A DNA stretch of 64,000 nt from Hexactinellida sp. DTS-2022 (taxonomy: Eukaryota; Porifera; Hexactinellida), in NCBI GenBank assembly GCA_028753945.1, contig JAPNXP010000014.1:1550001-1614000 (forward strand), read 5' to 3'. Every line of letters begins with the position of its first letter. The stretch's first letter is position 1. The notes under the pieces were generated by a model. That model did not search any database, was not told the origin of the DNA, and saw only the letters and a program-made list of their open reading frames with translations. The translations under genes and the position numbers were made by a program. This document shows, piece by piece, positions 19,773-30,423 of this stretch.

Positions 19773-20594
19773 TTACACATCATAATCACAATCAGCATCC
19801 TGTGCATTACAGTTAACATTAGCATACGTTACAGAATTAGTATCGTCACCAGCTAATTCTATCTGTTGGTGAACATATAGAGAATTAGCACAAGTGGTGT
19901 TCACGATTTTAGCATCGAATGTATAACCAGGAATGTGCGGAGGTACCTCTATTGACTTCATAACTTGTTCATAACTGGGCACACTCTCTTCCAATCCAGA
20001 TGATATTCCATCCTGCTCGTTGCTATAAACTGTAGCTTCAGATTGACTGTCTATTCTCTTTTGACTGTATTTGTTGATTAGAACAATGGTTAAAACAATG
20101 GCACTGATTATACCCACCCCAGTTGCTATCACGATAGCACTAATGTATGCACACTTGATAGAGAGTGAGTGATCAGCTTTGCTCGTGGAATCAGGACAGA
20201 ATCTATGTCCGTAATAGAACGTGGTACCGGCTACAGATACAGGCACATTTGCTGTACAGCAGCTTGTTGCACCGGGGCACAGAGAAGCGAGTACCTTAGT
20301 AGTAGGGCAGTACTTGCTATAGGAAGTGTGTTGCTGTATAGATGGATATACACAGCTTTTGGTTGAATAAGTGGAAGAATACGAGTAGTAAGAACAACTT
20401 GTAAAGGGGTATGGAGATACAGTGTTATGCTGTGTTTTGGTAGGACAGTAGGAAATAGGATTATCAGCTGTTCCCTTGATGCAGCATAGGACACCTCTGG
20501 AGTAGTAGTATCTGGTGCAGCCGGAGTAGTTCTGAGCTTTTGAGAAAAGTATCTGATAAGCGAGGTACGCGAAGAGTAATGGTAAGTACTTCAT
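19773..20594 (-). CDS. Type I membrane protein, Cys/Tyr-rich ectodomain and tyrosine-motif tail
   Basis: An intact 273-residue intronless ORF; I do not recognise the family. The N-terminus is a signal peptide (KYLPLLFAYLAYQILFSKA). The ectodomain (about 22-148) is rich in Cys, Tyr, Ser and Thr, with CC pairs in VLCCIKG and TSCCTAN and twelve cysteines in all. A transmembrane helix follows (about 149-173, AIVIATGVGIISAIVLTIVL region) with Lys on the inner side. The ~100-residue tail has five scattered tyrosines, including TVYSNE (Y190) and VTYANV (Y257): both fit YxN (Grb2-type SH2 ligands) and the second also fits the ITIM pattern VxYxxV. This suggests a small signalling receptor or adhesion protein; the role is inference. 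It is transcribed towards NDUFAF5. Confidence 0.75.
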   Translation of the reverse strand: MKYLPLLFAYLAYQILFSKAQNYSGCTRYYYSRGVLCCIKGTADNPISYCPTKTQHNTVSPYPFTSCSYYSYSSTYSTKSCVYPSIQQHTSYSKYCPTTKVLASLCPGATSCCTANVPVSVAGTTFYYGHRFCPDSTSKADHSLSIKCAYISAIVIATGVGIISAIVLTIVLINKYSQKRIDSQSEATVYSNEQDGISSGLEESVPSYEQVMKSIEVPPHIPGYTFDAKIVNTTCANSLYVHQQIELAGDDTNSVTYANVNCNAQDADCDYDV

Positions 20595-20636
20595 TTTAGT
20601 ATTTCAGTTCAAAAGCTATAAGCTATAATGTAAATA

Positions 20637-21680
20637 AGTCTAATCTCGTTAGTACGAATCTAGGGGATTGTCGAAATTTGTTCGCTTAAAGAGAAAGAGA
20701 GTATTTATTATCTGGAATTTTGTACTGAAGAGTATATACTAGTATATTGCACTTTTATTGTATAAATCTATTTATATACAATAAATTTTCGTTAATAAGA
20801 CCGAACATGGATAAGGCGAAATATTGGTTAAATAATACAAAGTTTAGTTACCCTACACCAAAACAAGGAATTCAAGTGACTCCGGATAATACGATTAAAT
20901 CTCGACGGTCTCCTGATTGTTTTTTTTACATCTAAGTTGTTGAATTTGACAGAATTTATCATCTTTATATATTACCTATACATAGTCAAATACTTGCAGA
21001 TATTGCTTATCGACAAAATATGTTGCCATCTACTTTTACAGTAAATTAAATGTATTATTCCTTACACATTTGAAATTAAAACGTTGCATAAGTTGCAATT
21101 GAATTCCAAACATTTATGCTAAGATACTCTTATTTAGAAATCTGCTCAATGAAGAATTTTGGGTTAAATGCTAACCTCTGGTGTATAATAATAATTATAA
21201 ATTTAATTTTTAGTTGATAAGCTTTAATTAATTGAAGAATAATTCATTGAATATATACTATTAATACACAAGGCTGGGTGTGTATATATATATATATACG
21301 TGTACGTATATATTGTTTGTAACTTTGTATGTTCCGAGACGAGTGTTATCTTAGCGGCGGATTCGCAGACCTCACGTTTATGCTAATAACGCAAAATGTT
21401 TACGCTTACATGAAAAATTATCACATCAGCGGAAAGATGAAAGTTATGACAACCCATATATCATCCCAAAATGCCAAATTCCTGAAGATGACTTAGCAAT
21501 TTTCGCTCAAATTTAGACCTCGGTTTTCCATAATAACTCATAGATTATTCATTATATCAAATTTTCCTTTTAATCACATGTATATCTCACCTATGACAAC
21601 CTGTCATGTAAATTTCAAAACAAAATATTCATTTTTGAAAAAATATGATTAACCGTATTCGTACTAACGAGGTTCTACTG
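20637..21680. mobile_element. pogo/Tigger-like element, degenerate
   Basis: The right end, read inward, is CAGTAGAACCTCGTTAGTAC followed by GAATACGG, with TA outside (21681-21682); this is the classic pogo/Tigger terminus. The left end at about 20637 reads AGTCTAATCTCGTTAGTACG followed by AATCTAGGGGATTG, a diverged partner also preceded by TA. The segment 20790-20910 contains another CGTTAATAAGACCGAACATG-like pogo fragment. No transposase frame remains. Its right third (21341-21655) is repeated in reverse at 28318-28636. Confidence 0.6.
21341..21655 (+). repeat. ~310-bp inverted repeat, left copy
   Basis: Starts ACGAGTGTTATCTTAGCGGC and continues to ATATGATTAAC; the reverse complement of nearly the whole stretch is found at 28318-28636. 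It may be the end of a 7.3-kb element that spans the OTU-bearing coding fragments, or simply two oppositely placed copies of a pogo-type repeat. Confidence 0.85.
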
Positions 21681-21734
21681 TAGGTAGTATATATGTATTG
21701 ATAAATAATAATAATTTTTATTTCATCTAGTAAT

Positions 21735-22571
21735 GACTTCAAAATAGAGCAATTCGTCAAAGCTCTCCTGAAACTCGGCTATGAAAGCTTCGATACCGTA
21801 GCTGATGCTTTGAACAAAGGAGACAAACATAAGCCAAAATATGTCTGGGGAAAATTTCCAATTACTTTTTTTGGAAAAAACGAGGTTACTAAGCGCGATT
21901 CTCTCATCTCCAAATGGAGATTGAATGGAACAAACTTTCAGCATCTCGTAAAGCAAATGATCAGTACGCGTAAGTCTATCATTCCCATTGATGTATCCCA
22001 ATTGGCAGTAGAGCATATCAGTACTCAGTTAATATCTTCTAGCTCATATCCTGACACTGTAGAGCTCAGTAAGAGGAGTTTGAAGGAGTTCGATTTCAGT
22101 TTTCCTAGTTTACAGCGAGACGTAACGAATAACAGTTTGAAGAGGAGTTTGAAGGAGTTCGATTTCAGTTTTCCTAGTTTACAGCGAGACGTAACGAATA
22201 ACAGTTTGCTACGTTTATTGGCATCAGGTTGCGATGACTGTCAACTTTACGGTCTGATTTCTAAGATAGCTTCTTCTCCTCCCCAAACAGGGAGGACTGA
22301 TAGCCTGTTTTGGTCATTCATAAACTGTAATAATAGTCTATGGTTAGATGCAATAAACAATTTCAGCTTAGAGTGTCCGCTTGTTAGTGGTGAGTTAATG
22401 CTAGTGGATGACAAACTCCACAACCAGTCGAAAAAGTTTAGTTGCTGTCTAATGGAGTCAATGCAATGGATTCGACTAATCAGGCGAAATTTTAACTTGA
22501 TTGAAGCATGGATTTTAGTTGAAAACATTAGTTGTAGAATATTAGGCTATTCGGGAATTCATATGATATAG
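21735..22571 (+). pseudogene. Unrecognised coding fragment with an internal 23-residue duplication
   Basis: An open frame begins right after TTTTATTTCATCTAG, which would serve as a 3' splice site, and runs to the stop at 22571, giving about 275 residues (start FKIEQFVKALLKLGYESFDT, later WGKFPITFFGKNEV). A 69-bp exact tandem duplication (22071-22208) doubles RSLKEFDFSFPSLQRDVTN. I recognise no domain. It lies within the interval bounded by the 310-bp inverted repeats and upstream of OTU-type sequence, so it is probably one exon or one piece of a large transposon protein. Confidence 0.5.
22071..22208 (+). repeat. Exact 69-bp tandem duplication
   Basis: Copies 22071-22139 and 22140-22208 appear identical base for base. 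The length is a multiple of three, so the surrounding frame is kept. Identity implies a very recent event. Confidence 0.9.
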
Positions 22572-23019
22572 TATAGCTATCACAGTCCAACAACTAGATT
22601 TATTCACTAGCTTAGCTTTATTCTATCTTGTCGATAAAGTTCAGATACTTTAAGCTCATTTCATGAATCTCTGTGCCTAAAATTGCATCATACCTCTTCT
22701 TCTTCAGATCAACAAGTCCCGATATTGTCATCTACCGATGATCCGCAACCTGAAATTGATATTACCTCCAATATCCTGAGTCCAAATTGCTAGTGCCATC
22801 AGTAGATGACAGTACTCTGGGTAATGAAGTCATAGTTGAACAATCCGTGTTTAGTGAGGAAATCTGTGGTGAATTTTACTAACTGGAATGGAATGGAAAA
22901 GTATTACACAAATTCATGGAGACTTTAGTATTTTCTAAAGATTGGACCAATTTATTTAGTTCAAAAATCGAGGGAAATTCTATGTGTGTTCTTTTCAATA
23001 AAAAAGGTTATTAATAAAC
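22572..23019. other. Non-coding or badly decayed interval
   Basis: A TTCTTCTTCAG at about 22692-22706 could be an acceptor site, followed by a short open piece containing STDDPQPEIDITSNILSP, but stops follow quickly. No gene can be supported. Confidence 0.4.
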
Positions 23020-23947
23020 TTAATAGTAGAAAACAAAATAGCTGTTTTTAGAGCTAAAGCAGTATGTAAGTTTAAAGATAGTTTTGAATTTACATCTGTA
23101 ATAAAGAAAGAGCCGTTAGAGTATAAATTTGGTGATAATATTATTGTGGAGTATGTAGCTTATGGAACCTTATCTGAACAGCATTTCGACAATACAAATG
23201 TGACTCACGAAATTTATCACATTCGCATAGGTTAGAATACCTATAGGGGTTGCAAATACATCTGTATATGATCAATTTGATTCTGTAGAGAAAACAAACT
23301 TAGCACTTAATTATGGTAACCTAAGTAAGGTTAGAAGATCTGCAGTTCTGCGAAAAGCTAAATTTGATTTGTCTAGTTTACAAAGGTATTCTAATTATAA
23401 CTGGACTGAGTTAATTAGCTTACAACAGTATTATAGAAATAGTGTTATTGGTCTTCATGTTAGAGGTTACATACAGTCATTAAGTCATAATCCTATTATT
23501 GTACATACTGTGTACACTGAAGATCAAATCAAAATATTGAAATTGTTTAAAGATACAAGAACAATTAATAGAAAAATACAACCCTCACTAAAGAAAGTAC
23601 TCTATTACGCTCTTACTGTAAGACATCCTACTTACTCCACTAGTCCAATTCTACTAGCAGAAATGATTAATTCAGGATACAACAGTGCTGAAATAAGTTA
23701 TTTTTTGCACAAATCGTCCCTTAATGCAAAGAAAATACTGGGCGATTTAAACATTTCACAAGTTGAAATAGATTTCAGCTGGGTTTTGATTCACAGTTCT
23801 TGTAGTATTTTTCTCAAGTGTGATATAGATACTTATCTCCATAAGTGTTGGAATATGATAGATGTAAATTCTGCAGTTAATGAAACGGACTATATTTCAC
23901 TTAAGTTCAGCTCATTTAATACACAGCATAGGAATTCATATAAATAA
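23020..23947 (+). pseudogene. Unrecognised transposon-like coding fragment
   Basis: Two frames join with one shift near 23235. The first reads VENKIAVFRAKAVCKFKD, KKEPLEYKFGDNIIVEY and YGTLSEQHF; the second reads RIPIGVANTSVYDQFDSVEK, LRKAKFDLSSLQRYSNYNWT, VHTVYTEDQIKILKLFKDTR and ends in FSSFNTQHRNSYK at 23947. The total is about 300 residues. I cannot place it in a family. Its position between the 310-bp inverted repeats and ahead of the OTU-type region suggests the N-terminal or middle part of the same element's protein. Confidence 0.5.
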
Positions 23948-24707
23948 AAAATTTAAACTAAAAAAAGATGTGAGAAAATTGTGTTACATTGTATCGGATT
24001 TATTGTACGCGCTGTTAAAAATTACAAGTATATCAATAATTTATTCCAATCTTTATGCATTGTATTTATGAGTAGTTCTTTAAGTGCAATAGTAAGACAC
24101 ATACTCATTTGCTATAGTTAGGCTGTTAATCATAACTATTGTGCATTTTTTCCTAAAAGCATAAATTTTTTTACACATGTTAAGTGACCAATAATGATTA
24201 TTTTTTGATGTGGACCCCATTCATAAGTGCCCCATGTTGGCTGAAAATTAGGGTTTTTTTGTTTGATCCATTTTTTATATTGAAATACTAAAAATCCTTC
24301 CAAACTCTACTATTTTGAATATGTTTAACCATGTAATACGTATAATATTCATCTATAATAAACTCCCTTTAAATTGTGGTTTATCATGGCATACATTTTG
24401 TCGCCTATTTTATAGTCTGTATGCAAACAAAAGTGAAATTTGAATCAATTCGATTGCTTTATCATTCAAATTAAATGAAGGTGATTGATTTAATTGTTTA
24501 TTATGATTCTAGATTTATATAGATCTACTATAGTGTTTTCTGGTTACTGCTATAATGTAAAAGCAATACAGATGTATTACTAGCTCGGCAAACAGGCCTT
24601 GCACAGTACAGTCAGACCAAATAATTTGGAAACTATGTATTCTATGTCAATGTGATACAAAAGAGCAATTGCAGATTCCTTGTCCATCAACAAGGACTAA
24701 TGATAGA
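23948..24707. other. Non-coding AT-rich interval
   Basis: No gene, terminal repeat or tandem structure is seen between the coding fragment and the Helitron-like element. Confidence 0.5.
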
Positions 24708-25325
24708 GGATTGTTGTTTGTGTGTTTGTTTGTCCGGATTGTATTAAAGTGATGGGGGGAATACAAACCGCATTTATATATGAGATAGAATCTAACTTCC
24801 AAATGTTATAATAGGTAAACAAGTATGCTGAACACGAATTTCGCGTTTAAAAATTTCTAATATTAATATTTGTTGTTGTTGTTGTCGACACAAATAAGTA
24901 AACAAATTAATTAAAATTCAAAATCAACCTAGAAGTTTGCTTTCAACAGGTATTATAGGTAAACAAGTATGCTGAACACGAATTTCGCGTTTATAAATTT
25001 GTAATATGAATATTTGTTGTTGTTGTTTACACAAATAGGTAAACAAATTAATGAAAATTCAAAATCAACCTAGAAGTTTGCTTTCAACAGGTATTATAGG
25101 TAAACAAGTATGCTGAACACGAATTTCGAGTTTAAAAATTTCTAATATTGATATTTGTTGTTTGTTTACACAAATCGGTAAATAAATTAATGAAAATTCA
25201 AAATCATAACGTCCCTTTCTACCATTTTCATGGTAGAAAATGTGAAGAGTAAGGCCGCACAGCGGCCGTTAACTTGAGGAGCGTAGCACCAATCTGTCGC
25301 AAAGCGACCGAGACCGAAGGGCTCG
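24708..25325 (+). mobile_element. Non-autonomous Helitron-like element, copy 2
   Basis: Similarity to the other copies begins at GATTGTTGTTTG (the very 5' TCTATATTA is lost or diverged) and ends with GTCGCAAAGCGAC, then GGGCTCG at 25325 before T. It holds three ~150-bp internal repeats with ACACGAATTTCGCGTTTA. It lies in opposite orientation to the copy at 27008-27358, so the two flank the OTU-type sequence as a pseudo inverted repeat. It interrupts transposon coding sequence. Confidence 0.75.
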
Positions 25326-26220
25326 TTAGTAATGAATCCGTAACCTCCTTAGAGACTAATGCATATTTGATGGAAGAACATATGGATGATAATAATATTG
25401 CTAGTGATAACAAGGATGTAAACATACAGGGAAAAATCCCCTTTCGGCAAACATTTTGTAATTTTTGCAAAAAATTGCAAATCGTGGATCAACAATAATC
25501 CAGGAAATAATGCAGATCCAAATCCTTATTATAATCCTGAGCTTATAGAATACTTGTTAACATTCTACCTACATATATTGCCTTTGTGGAGTGGAATAAT
25601 CTTAGGACCTATTAGTGTAGCGGATAAGACTAGCATCTTTAGCAACGCTATTGTGGAGAATTGGATGCGTATTGTTAAGTTAAATATTTGGAATCCAAAA
25701 CTAATTTGATTATTTGAGGCCTGGAGATTTGATACAATTTCTATATCCTGGTATAGTGAGTAGGTTATCAGCGTTTCAATTTGCCTTTCACCCGTGAGCG
25801 AATAAGGTATTTAAAGGTCATAAAGGAGTAAGAAATAGTTTAGAATAGGAAAGTGTTGAAGAATGGTCACGAAAAAAGTAAGTGTATTGCGGTTGTTTAC
25901 AAACTAAATCATTTGAATTTCAAACATATAAGAAAAAAAAAGTTGAGAATAAAACAAAATATGTAAAATTTAAGCGTAAATTTGTCCCACAAAATGTGAA
26001 AAGTTATCTAGTTTACGTACACAAACTGCATCAGGTTATGCGAGTGGCCTCTATAATTACAGATGAGGAAATAGTTGAGACGGGGATAATAAGATATGTA
26101 CTACCGAACTTTCGTCCCCCACATACAGACTGGCAGATTTCTGCGTGTAAAAAGTGGAAATTTCACTTTCGCGAGGAGTTACCGTACTCTAATGATGATA
26201 TTTAGATAGTGAAGAAGGTT
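25326..26220 (+). pseudogene. Transposon coding fragment upstream of the OTU domain
   Basis: Readable pieces in shifting frames: YYNPELIEYLLTFYLHILPL, WSGIILGPI, SNAIVENWMRIVKLNIW and LRPGDLIQFLYPG; later FKRKFVPQNVKSYLVYV and VLPNFRPPHTDWQISACKKW. The SN-x2-VE...K...RPGD pattern is one I associate with uncharacterised repeat-derived animal proteins, though I cannot name the superfamily. It runs straight into the OTU-type sequence at 26246, so both probably belonged to one protein. Confidence 0.5.
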
Positions 26221-26522
26221 TATTTAGTTATTCGCCAAACTAGACTCAATATATAATTGGCGATGGAAATTGCTATTTCTCGACAATTTCTTATCTCATC
26301 ACTGGTAGTCAAGATTTCCATGCAGAGTTTAGGGAGCTAATAATTGATAATATGCTAGGTGACCTAAGTATGAGTTGCAATAAATATTTACTCACAAAAT
26401 ACGTTGATCCGCAGGGTTATTATCGAAATGTACAAGACTGGGTTAACAAAACAGGAATGAGGATTTGTGGGAAATGGGCTACAGATCTTGAACTCTTTGC
26501 AACTGCTTTGTTATTTAATATA

Positions 26523-27003
26523 CAGTATCCGGACAAAAGTATTCGACCACCCAACATTTGCCCATTGAAAATAGTACTATAGTGGTACTAATAATATTGT
26601 TAAATGTATTAAAACTATATGACATATTGATTTTTCGATTGCAGATTCGCACTCTACGCATTCGAATTACCCATTGTAGATGCTATCAAATTGATTACAT
26701 ATTAGTTCGAGTTAAAATCATCATCAAATGCCAACGTGTGCCACCTGTTCCCATATCTCCCATAGTGGCAATTTGGGAAAAGTGGTGCACAGTGACACAG
26801 GATGATAATTTTTAACCAAATCAAAAAGGGATTAAATTGAAAGCTTCTACAATTGTTAATTCGAATGCGCAGAATACGAATTTTTAATCGAAATAACAAT
26901 ATCTCATGTAATTTGAATGCACTATCTTCCATTGTTCAACCTCCTATAGTACTATTTTCAATGGGAAAATGTTGGATGGTCGAATAATTTTGTCCGGGTA
27001 CTG
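26523..27003. mobile_element. Tc1/mariner-type MITE with ~56-bp TIRs
   Basis: 481 bp. The left end CAGTATCCGGACAAAAGTAT and the inverted right end CAGTACCCGGACAAAATTAT continue in agreement to about ATAGTACTATAG. TA lies outside each end (26521-26522, 27004-27005). The interior is itself partly palindromic (ATTCGAATTA, CCAATTG-like and CATATCTCCCA-type pieces). No coding sequence. Confidence 0.92.
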
Positions 27004-27007
27004 TAAA

Positions 27008-27358
27008 CGAGCCCTTCGGGCCCGGATCGCTTTGCGACAGATTGGTGCTACGCTCCTCAAGTTAACGGCCGCTGTGCGGCCTTACTCTTCACATTTTCTA
27101 CCATGAAAATGGTAGAAAGGGACGTTATGATTTTGAATTTTCATTAATTTATTTACCTATTTGTGTAAACAAACAACAAATATCAATATTAGAAATTTTT
27201 AAACGCGAAATTCGTGTTCAGCATACTTGTTTACCTATTATAACATTTGGAAGTTAGTTTCTATCTCATATATAAATGCGGTTTGTATTCCCCCCATCAC
27301 TTTAATACAATCCGGACAAACAACCACACAAACAACAATCGAGATTTAATAATATAGA
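27008..27358 (-). mobile_element. Non-autonomous Helitron-like element, copy 3
   Basis: On the minus strand it starts TCTATATTATTAAATCTCG after an A and ends GTCGCAAAGCGATC...GGGCTCG before T. It has only one ~150-bp internal repeat, which makes it the shortest of the three. It inserted three to four bases from the right end of the Tc1-type MITE, within the disrupted OTU sequence. Confidence 0.78.
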
Positions 27359-27527
27359 TATCTGGGTATTCTTGAGTCAGTTGGGAACACGTTGGATTGA
27401 ATTTTCAGGGAATGGATCAACTTTTGAAGAGTTAATGAAGGCGCCAACCCCAAATGGGTTCTATATACGAAATATTGGGAATCATTATGAACCTATTATT
27501 TCTGTTAAATTCGAAAATAATAGTTAA

Positions 27528-28317
27528 TTAATTTTTTTATTAAAAAAGGCAGAGTTTTAGAAGAGTTGCAATAGTTTTACCACAGGAGCCATAATTAATG
27601 GCATCCTTTTAATATCGTATCAGTGAAAGGAATTCATGCATATTATCATTAATGTGTTAAATCCTAAACCAATTAACTAGTTCTCTCTTTATTTTCATGT
27701 TCTACTAAGTAGTTCTCTACCTTTTAAAAAATAACTTTGGTTATATCGATCTTTCTTATCTCATATAAGCATTACTAATATTTGTCACTATTTTAATATC
27801 ATGCACTCGTTGGTAAGTCATATTCTGAGATAATATGTTGCTTTACATTTATATGAGTTTCATCCTCTTTAAAAGGCAAATACGTATATTTGGAGAGAAG
27901 GAACATCGGGCACAAGTAAGATCATTCAGATAGAAGTATGGAAATGAAAAAACCCCTTGAATTGCTTAAAATACCTAACATTGTTGTAGAAACCATAATA
28001 TTGTTTATATGTTTGATTCTATTCTCTCAATTTAATGAATATTGCATTCCAAATACTTGTATATTTGAAGTTCTTTGTATTATGTAAGGTATTACAATCG
28101 TGTTTACAGAAAATAATCACTAATACTGATATTAATTAGGAAGTGCAGTCATTAATTATTCTTCAGAGGTACCAAAACTTTAGTTTCTGTGCACTGGGTC
28201 GCAAATCAAATATATTCTTATCAATAGTATTATTAGAGTTGACAACATATTCTATTACTATGGATATTGGATAAGTATGCAAATCATCATTGTAGCCGAT
28301 TTTAGTGAAATTTATGT
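27528..28317. other. Non-coding AT-rich interval
   Basis: No gene or complete element is seen between the end of the OTU fragment and the right 310-bp inverted repeat. Confidence 0.5.
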
Positions 28318-28636
28318 TAATCATATTTTTTCAAAAATGAATATTTTGTTTTGAAATTTACATGACAGGTTGTGTCATAGGTGAGATATACATGTGATTA
28401 AAAGGAAAATTTGATATAATGAATAATCTATGAGTTATTATGGAAAAACCGAGGTCTAAATTTGAGCGAAAATTGCTAAGTCATCTTCAGGAATTTGGCA
28501 TTTTGGGATGATATATGGGTTGTCTTAACTTTCATCTTTCCACTGATGTGATAATTTTTCACGTACAGCGTAAACATTTTGCGTTATTAGCATAAACGTG
28601 AGGTCTGCGAATCCGCCGCTAAGATAACACTCGTAT
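28318..28636 (-). repeat. ~310-bp inverted repeat, right copy
   Basis: Reverse complement of 21341-21655 over almost its full length with small differences. The outer limit is CACTCGT at about 28636. Its inner flank (about 28296-28318) weakly resembles the pogo terminus seen at 21655-21680, which favours two oppositely oriented pogo-type copies over true long TIRs. Confidence 0.85.
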
Positions 28637-28775
28637 CATTCACAGTTGCGTACAATGTAATATAAATTTGACAAGTTCAGTATAGCTGCAATAGATAAAT
28701 AAACTAACCGCACTTATATTTATAAGTCTATAGAATGGATTGGATAATACAATATTTTATCAAAACTTACCAAAA

Positions 28776-29903
28776 ATGGCTATTAATAATGATAGAATCC
28801 TCAGAATTGTCAAATTTTGCAAGGGAACTGACAAATTAACCCATGACGGGTACTTATATATTTTCCTCCGGGGAAGTTCGAAAAAGGAATGGAGGTGTGA
28901 CGTGCGAGGATGCAAAGCCAGAATACACTCAATTGATGAGTTAATCGTTAAAAAGTCAGGGGAACATTCTCATCCACAGGAATATGGTAAATATGAATTT
29001 GCAGTAGTGAAAGATCTACAAAGGAAGCGAGGAAGAGAAACAAAGGACATCCTCATGTTGCAGTAGGAGAGGTAACCAGCTCATTATCTGAATTTGCGAA
29101 GTCTTTGCTCCCAACGCAACACGCTTTAAAAATGATGTATAAAATGCAACGTACTGCTCCGCCTAATCCTATAACTATCGCTCGAACAACTTCAATTAGA
29201 TGATAATAACATCAAAACATTCTCTGACAGGAATTTTCTATTTTACGAGTCTGATGATGGCCCGAACAGGACAGTGATATGTTTTACCAAGGAGAATATA
29301 GAATACTTGTCTATGTCAAGCATCTGGCTAGCTGACGGCACATTCAAAACAGTCCCTGCTCTTCGTTTAAATTAATTTGGCTATTATCTCAAGTGAAAGC
29401 TTGTTTTTTTCCATATTTCACAGTCAATTTATAGGAAACTTCAATCCCTTGACCTGCAATCTCAATACCACAATGATCCAGATTTTGCATTAACCATGCT
29501 TATGCTACCAGGTCTAGCATTCGTTCCACCTGAACTCGTCGAATGGTCTTTCCAGCAACTTGTTATTGCTTTCCCAGAAAATGCACATCCTCTCTGCAAA
29601 TATTTTGAAGAAAATTATATAGGCCTTCTAAACTTGAATGGAGAAAGGAATACTCCAATCTATCCTATATCTCTTTTGAACAATTTCCATCTGGTTTCAC
29701 AAGGGTTGCCGAAAACAACCAATATAGTAGAAGCTTGGCATCGTGGATTCCAAAGCACATGTGGGTGTCATCAGCCTACAATCTGGAAATTCATTGAATG
29801 TCTCAAGACAGAGCAGGGCAATGTCGAGCTGAAGCAGATGAAGTTCATCCAGGATGAACATCCAAAAAATAAATATGTTGGGGGTTTACTAAATATGTTT
29901 TAG
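28776..29903 (+). pseudogene. MULE (Mutator-like) transposase with FLYWCH finger
   Basis: The first ATG in frame is at 28776. The N-terminus is a FLYWCH zinc finger: GYLYIFLRGSSKKEWRCDVR, then CKARIHS and GEHSHPQEY, which binds DNA. A shift near 29050 leads to ALKMMYKMQRTAPPNP; another frame then gives SSIWLADGTFKTVPAL, the MULE first-Asp box. The segment that should hold the second Asp is missing, and sequence resumes at CFF...SIYRKLQSLDLQSQYHND, continuing to PKTTNIVEAWHRGFQ and HQPTIWKFIECLKTEQ. It ends where satellite sequence takes over at about 29883. It is dead: several shifts and a core deletion. Confidence 0.88.
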
Positions 29904-30414
29904 TAAACCCCCAAATTTTATTTTACGATTGGATTCATCATAAGATTCTGTGTTTGATGGGAGAAGAAATTTTTTAATAAACGGTTTAATTCATGCCATA
30001 AAAAGGGGTTGGAATTTCTTTGTTTACTCACACTTCAATTTCAGTAAAACTGTGAAATCTAATTCCATTGTTTCAACTTGTAATAATTATATTGATTCTA
30101 CTTGTGAGATCGAGTAGGCATCCATTTTCTAATTGAAAACTAAGATTCTACATTCCATAACAACGACAGATTATGTGATTATATTTACTTCTCCGTGAAT
30201 ATTCTTGCACAATGGATACATGACATATTTAATTCTAACTAATTCGCTCTGTGTTTAACTTATAGAGACGGTTCCAAATAGATTAGTGGGGTTATCGAGT
30301 GCGCTGAATTCAAATATGATAGTGAAATTCAATTTATATTAATAATAATTACAAATAATTGAACTTAATTTATTTTGCTGTACATAATATTGGTGTTAAA
30401 TTATTAATAGATTA
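29883..30414 (+). repeat. Satellite-like repeat, unit interrupted by a MITE (left part)
   Basis: The family starts in mid-unit (TTTTAGTAAACCCCCAAATT), fused to the MULE tail, and continues through the AT-rich body until the MITE target at 30415. The unit then resumes at 30867. Confidence 0.85.
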
Positions 30415-30423
30415 ATTAAATAT

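Larger units (their letters stand above)
26246..27527 (+). pseudogene. OTU-like cysteine protease domain, split by two insertions
   Basis: The first half (26246-26522) has IIGDGNCYFSTISYLITG, the OTU nucleophile box with the Asp and catalytic Cys, then GKWATDLELFATALLFN, the OTU helix region. The second half (27359-27527) has IWVFLSQLGTRWIEFSG and YIRNIGNHYEPIISV, with the catalytic His in NHYEP, then a stop. Together they fit one OTU fold of about 150 residues. Between them lie a Tc1-type MITE (26523-27003) and a Helitron (27008-27358), so the domain was disrupted later. OTU enzymes remove ubiquitin; in transposons their purpose is unclear. Confidence 0.8.

Noticed and set aside
20169-20494. 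Frames overlapping the membrane protein gene on either strand
   Set aside because: They overlap the 273-residue ORF, which has a signal peptide and TM segment, and have no features of their own.
24708-27358. A 2.6-kb TIR transposon bounded by the GGCCGC...CGAG inverted sequences
   Set aside because: The inverted sequences are two complete Helitron-like ends in opposite orientation, as the third copy at 5751-6659 and the target bases show.
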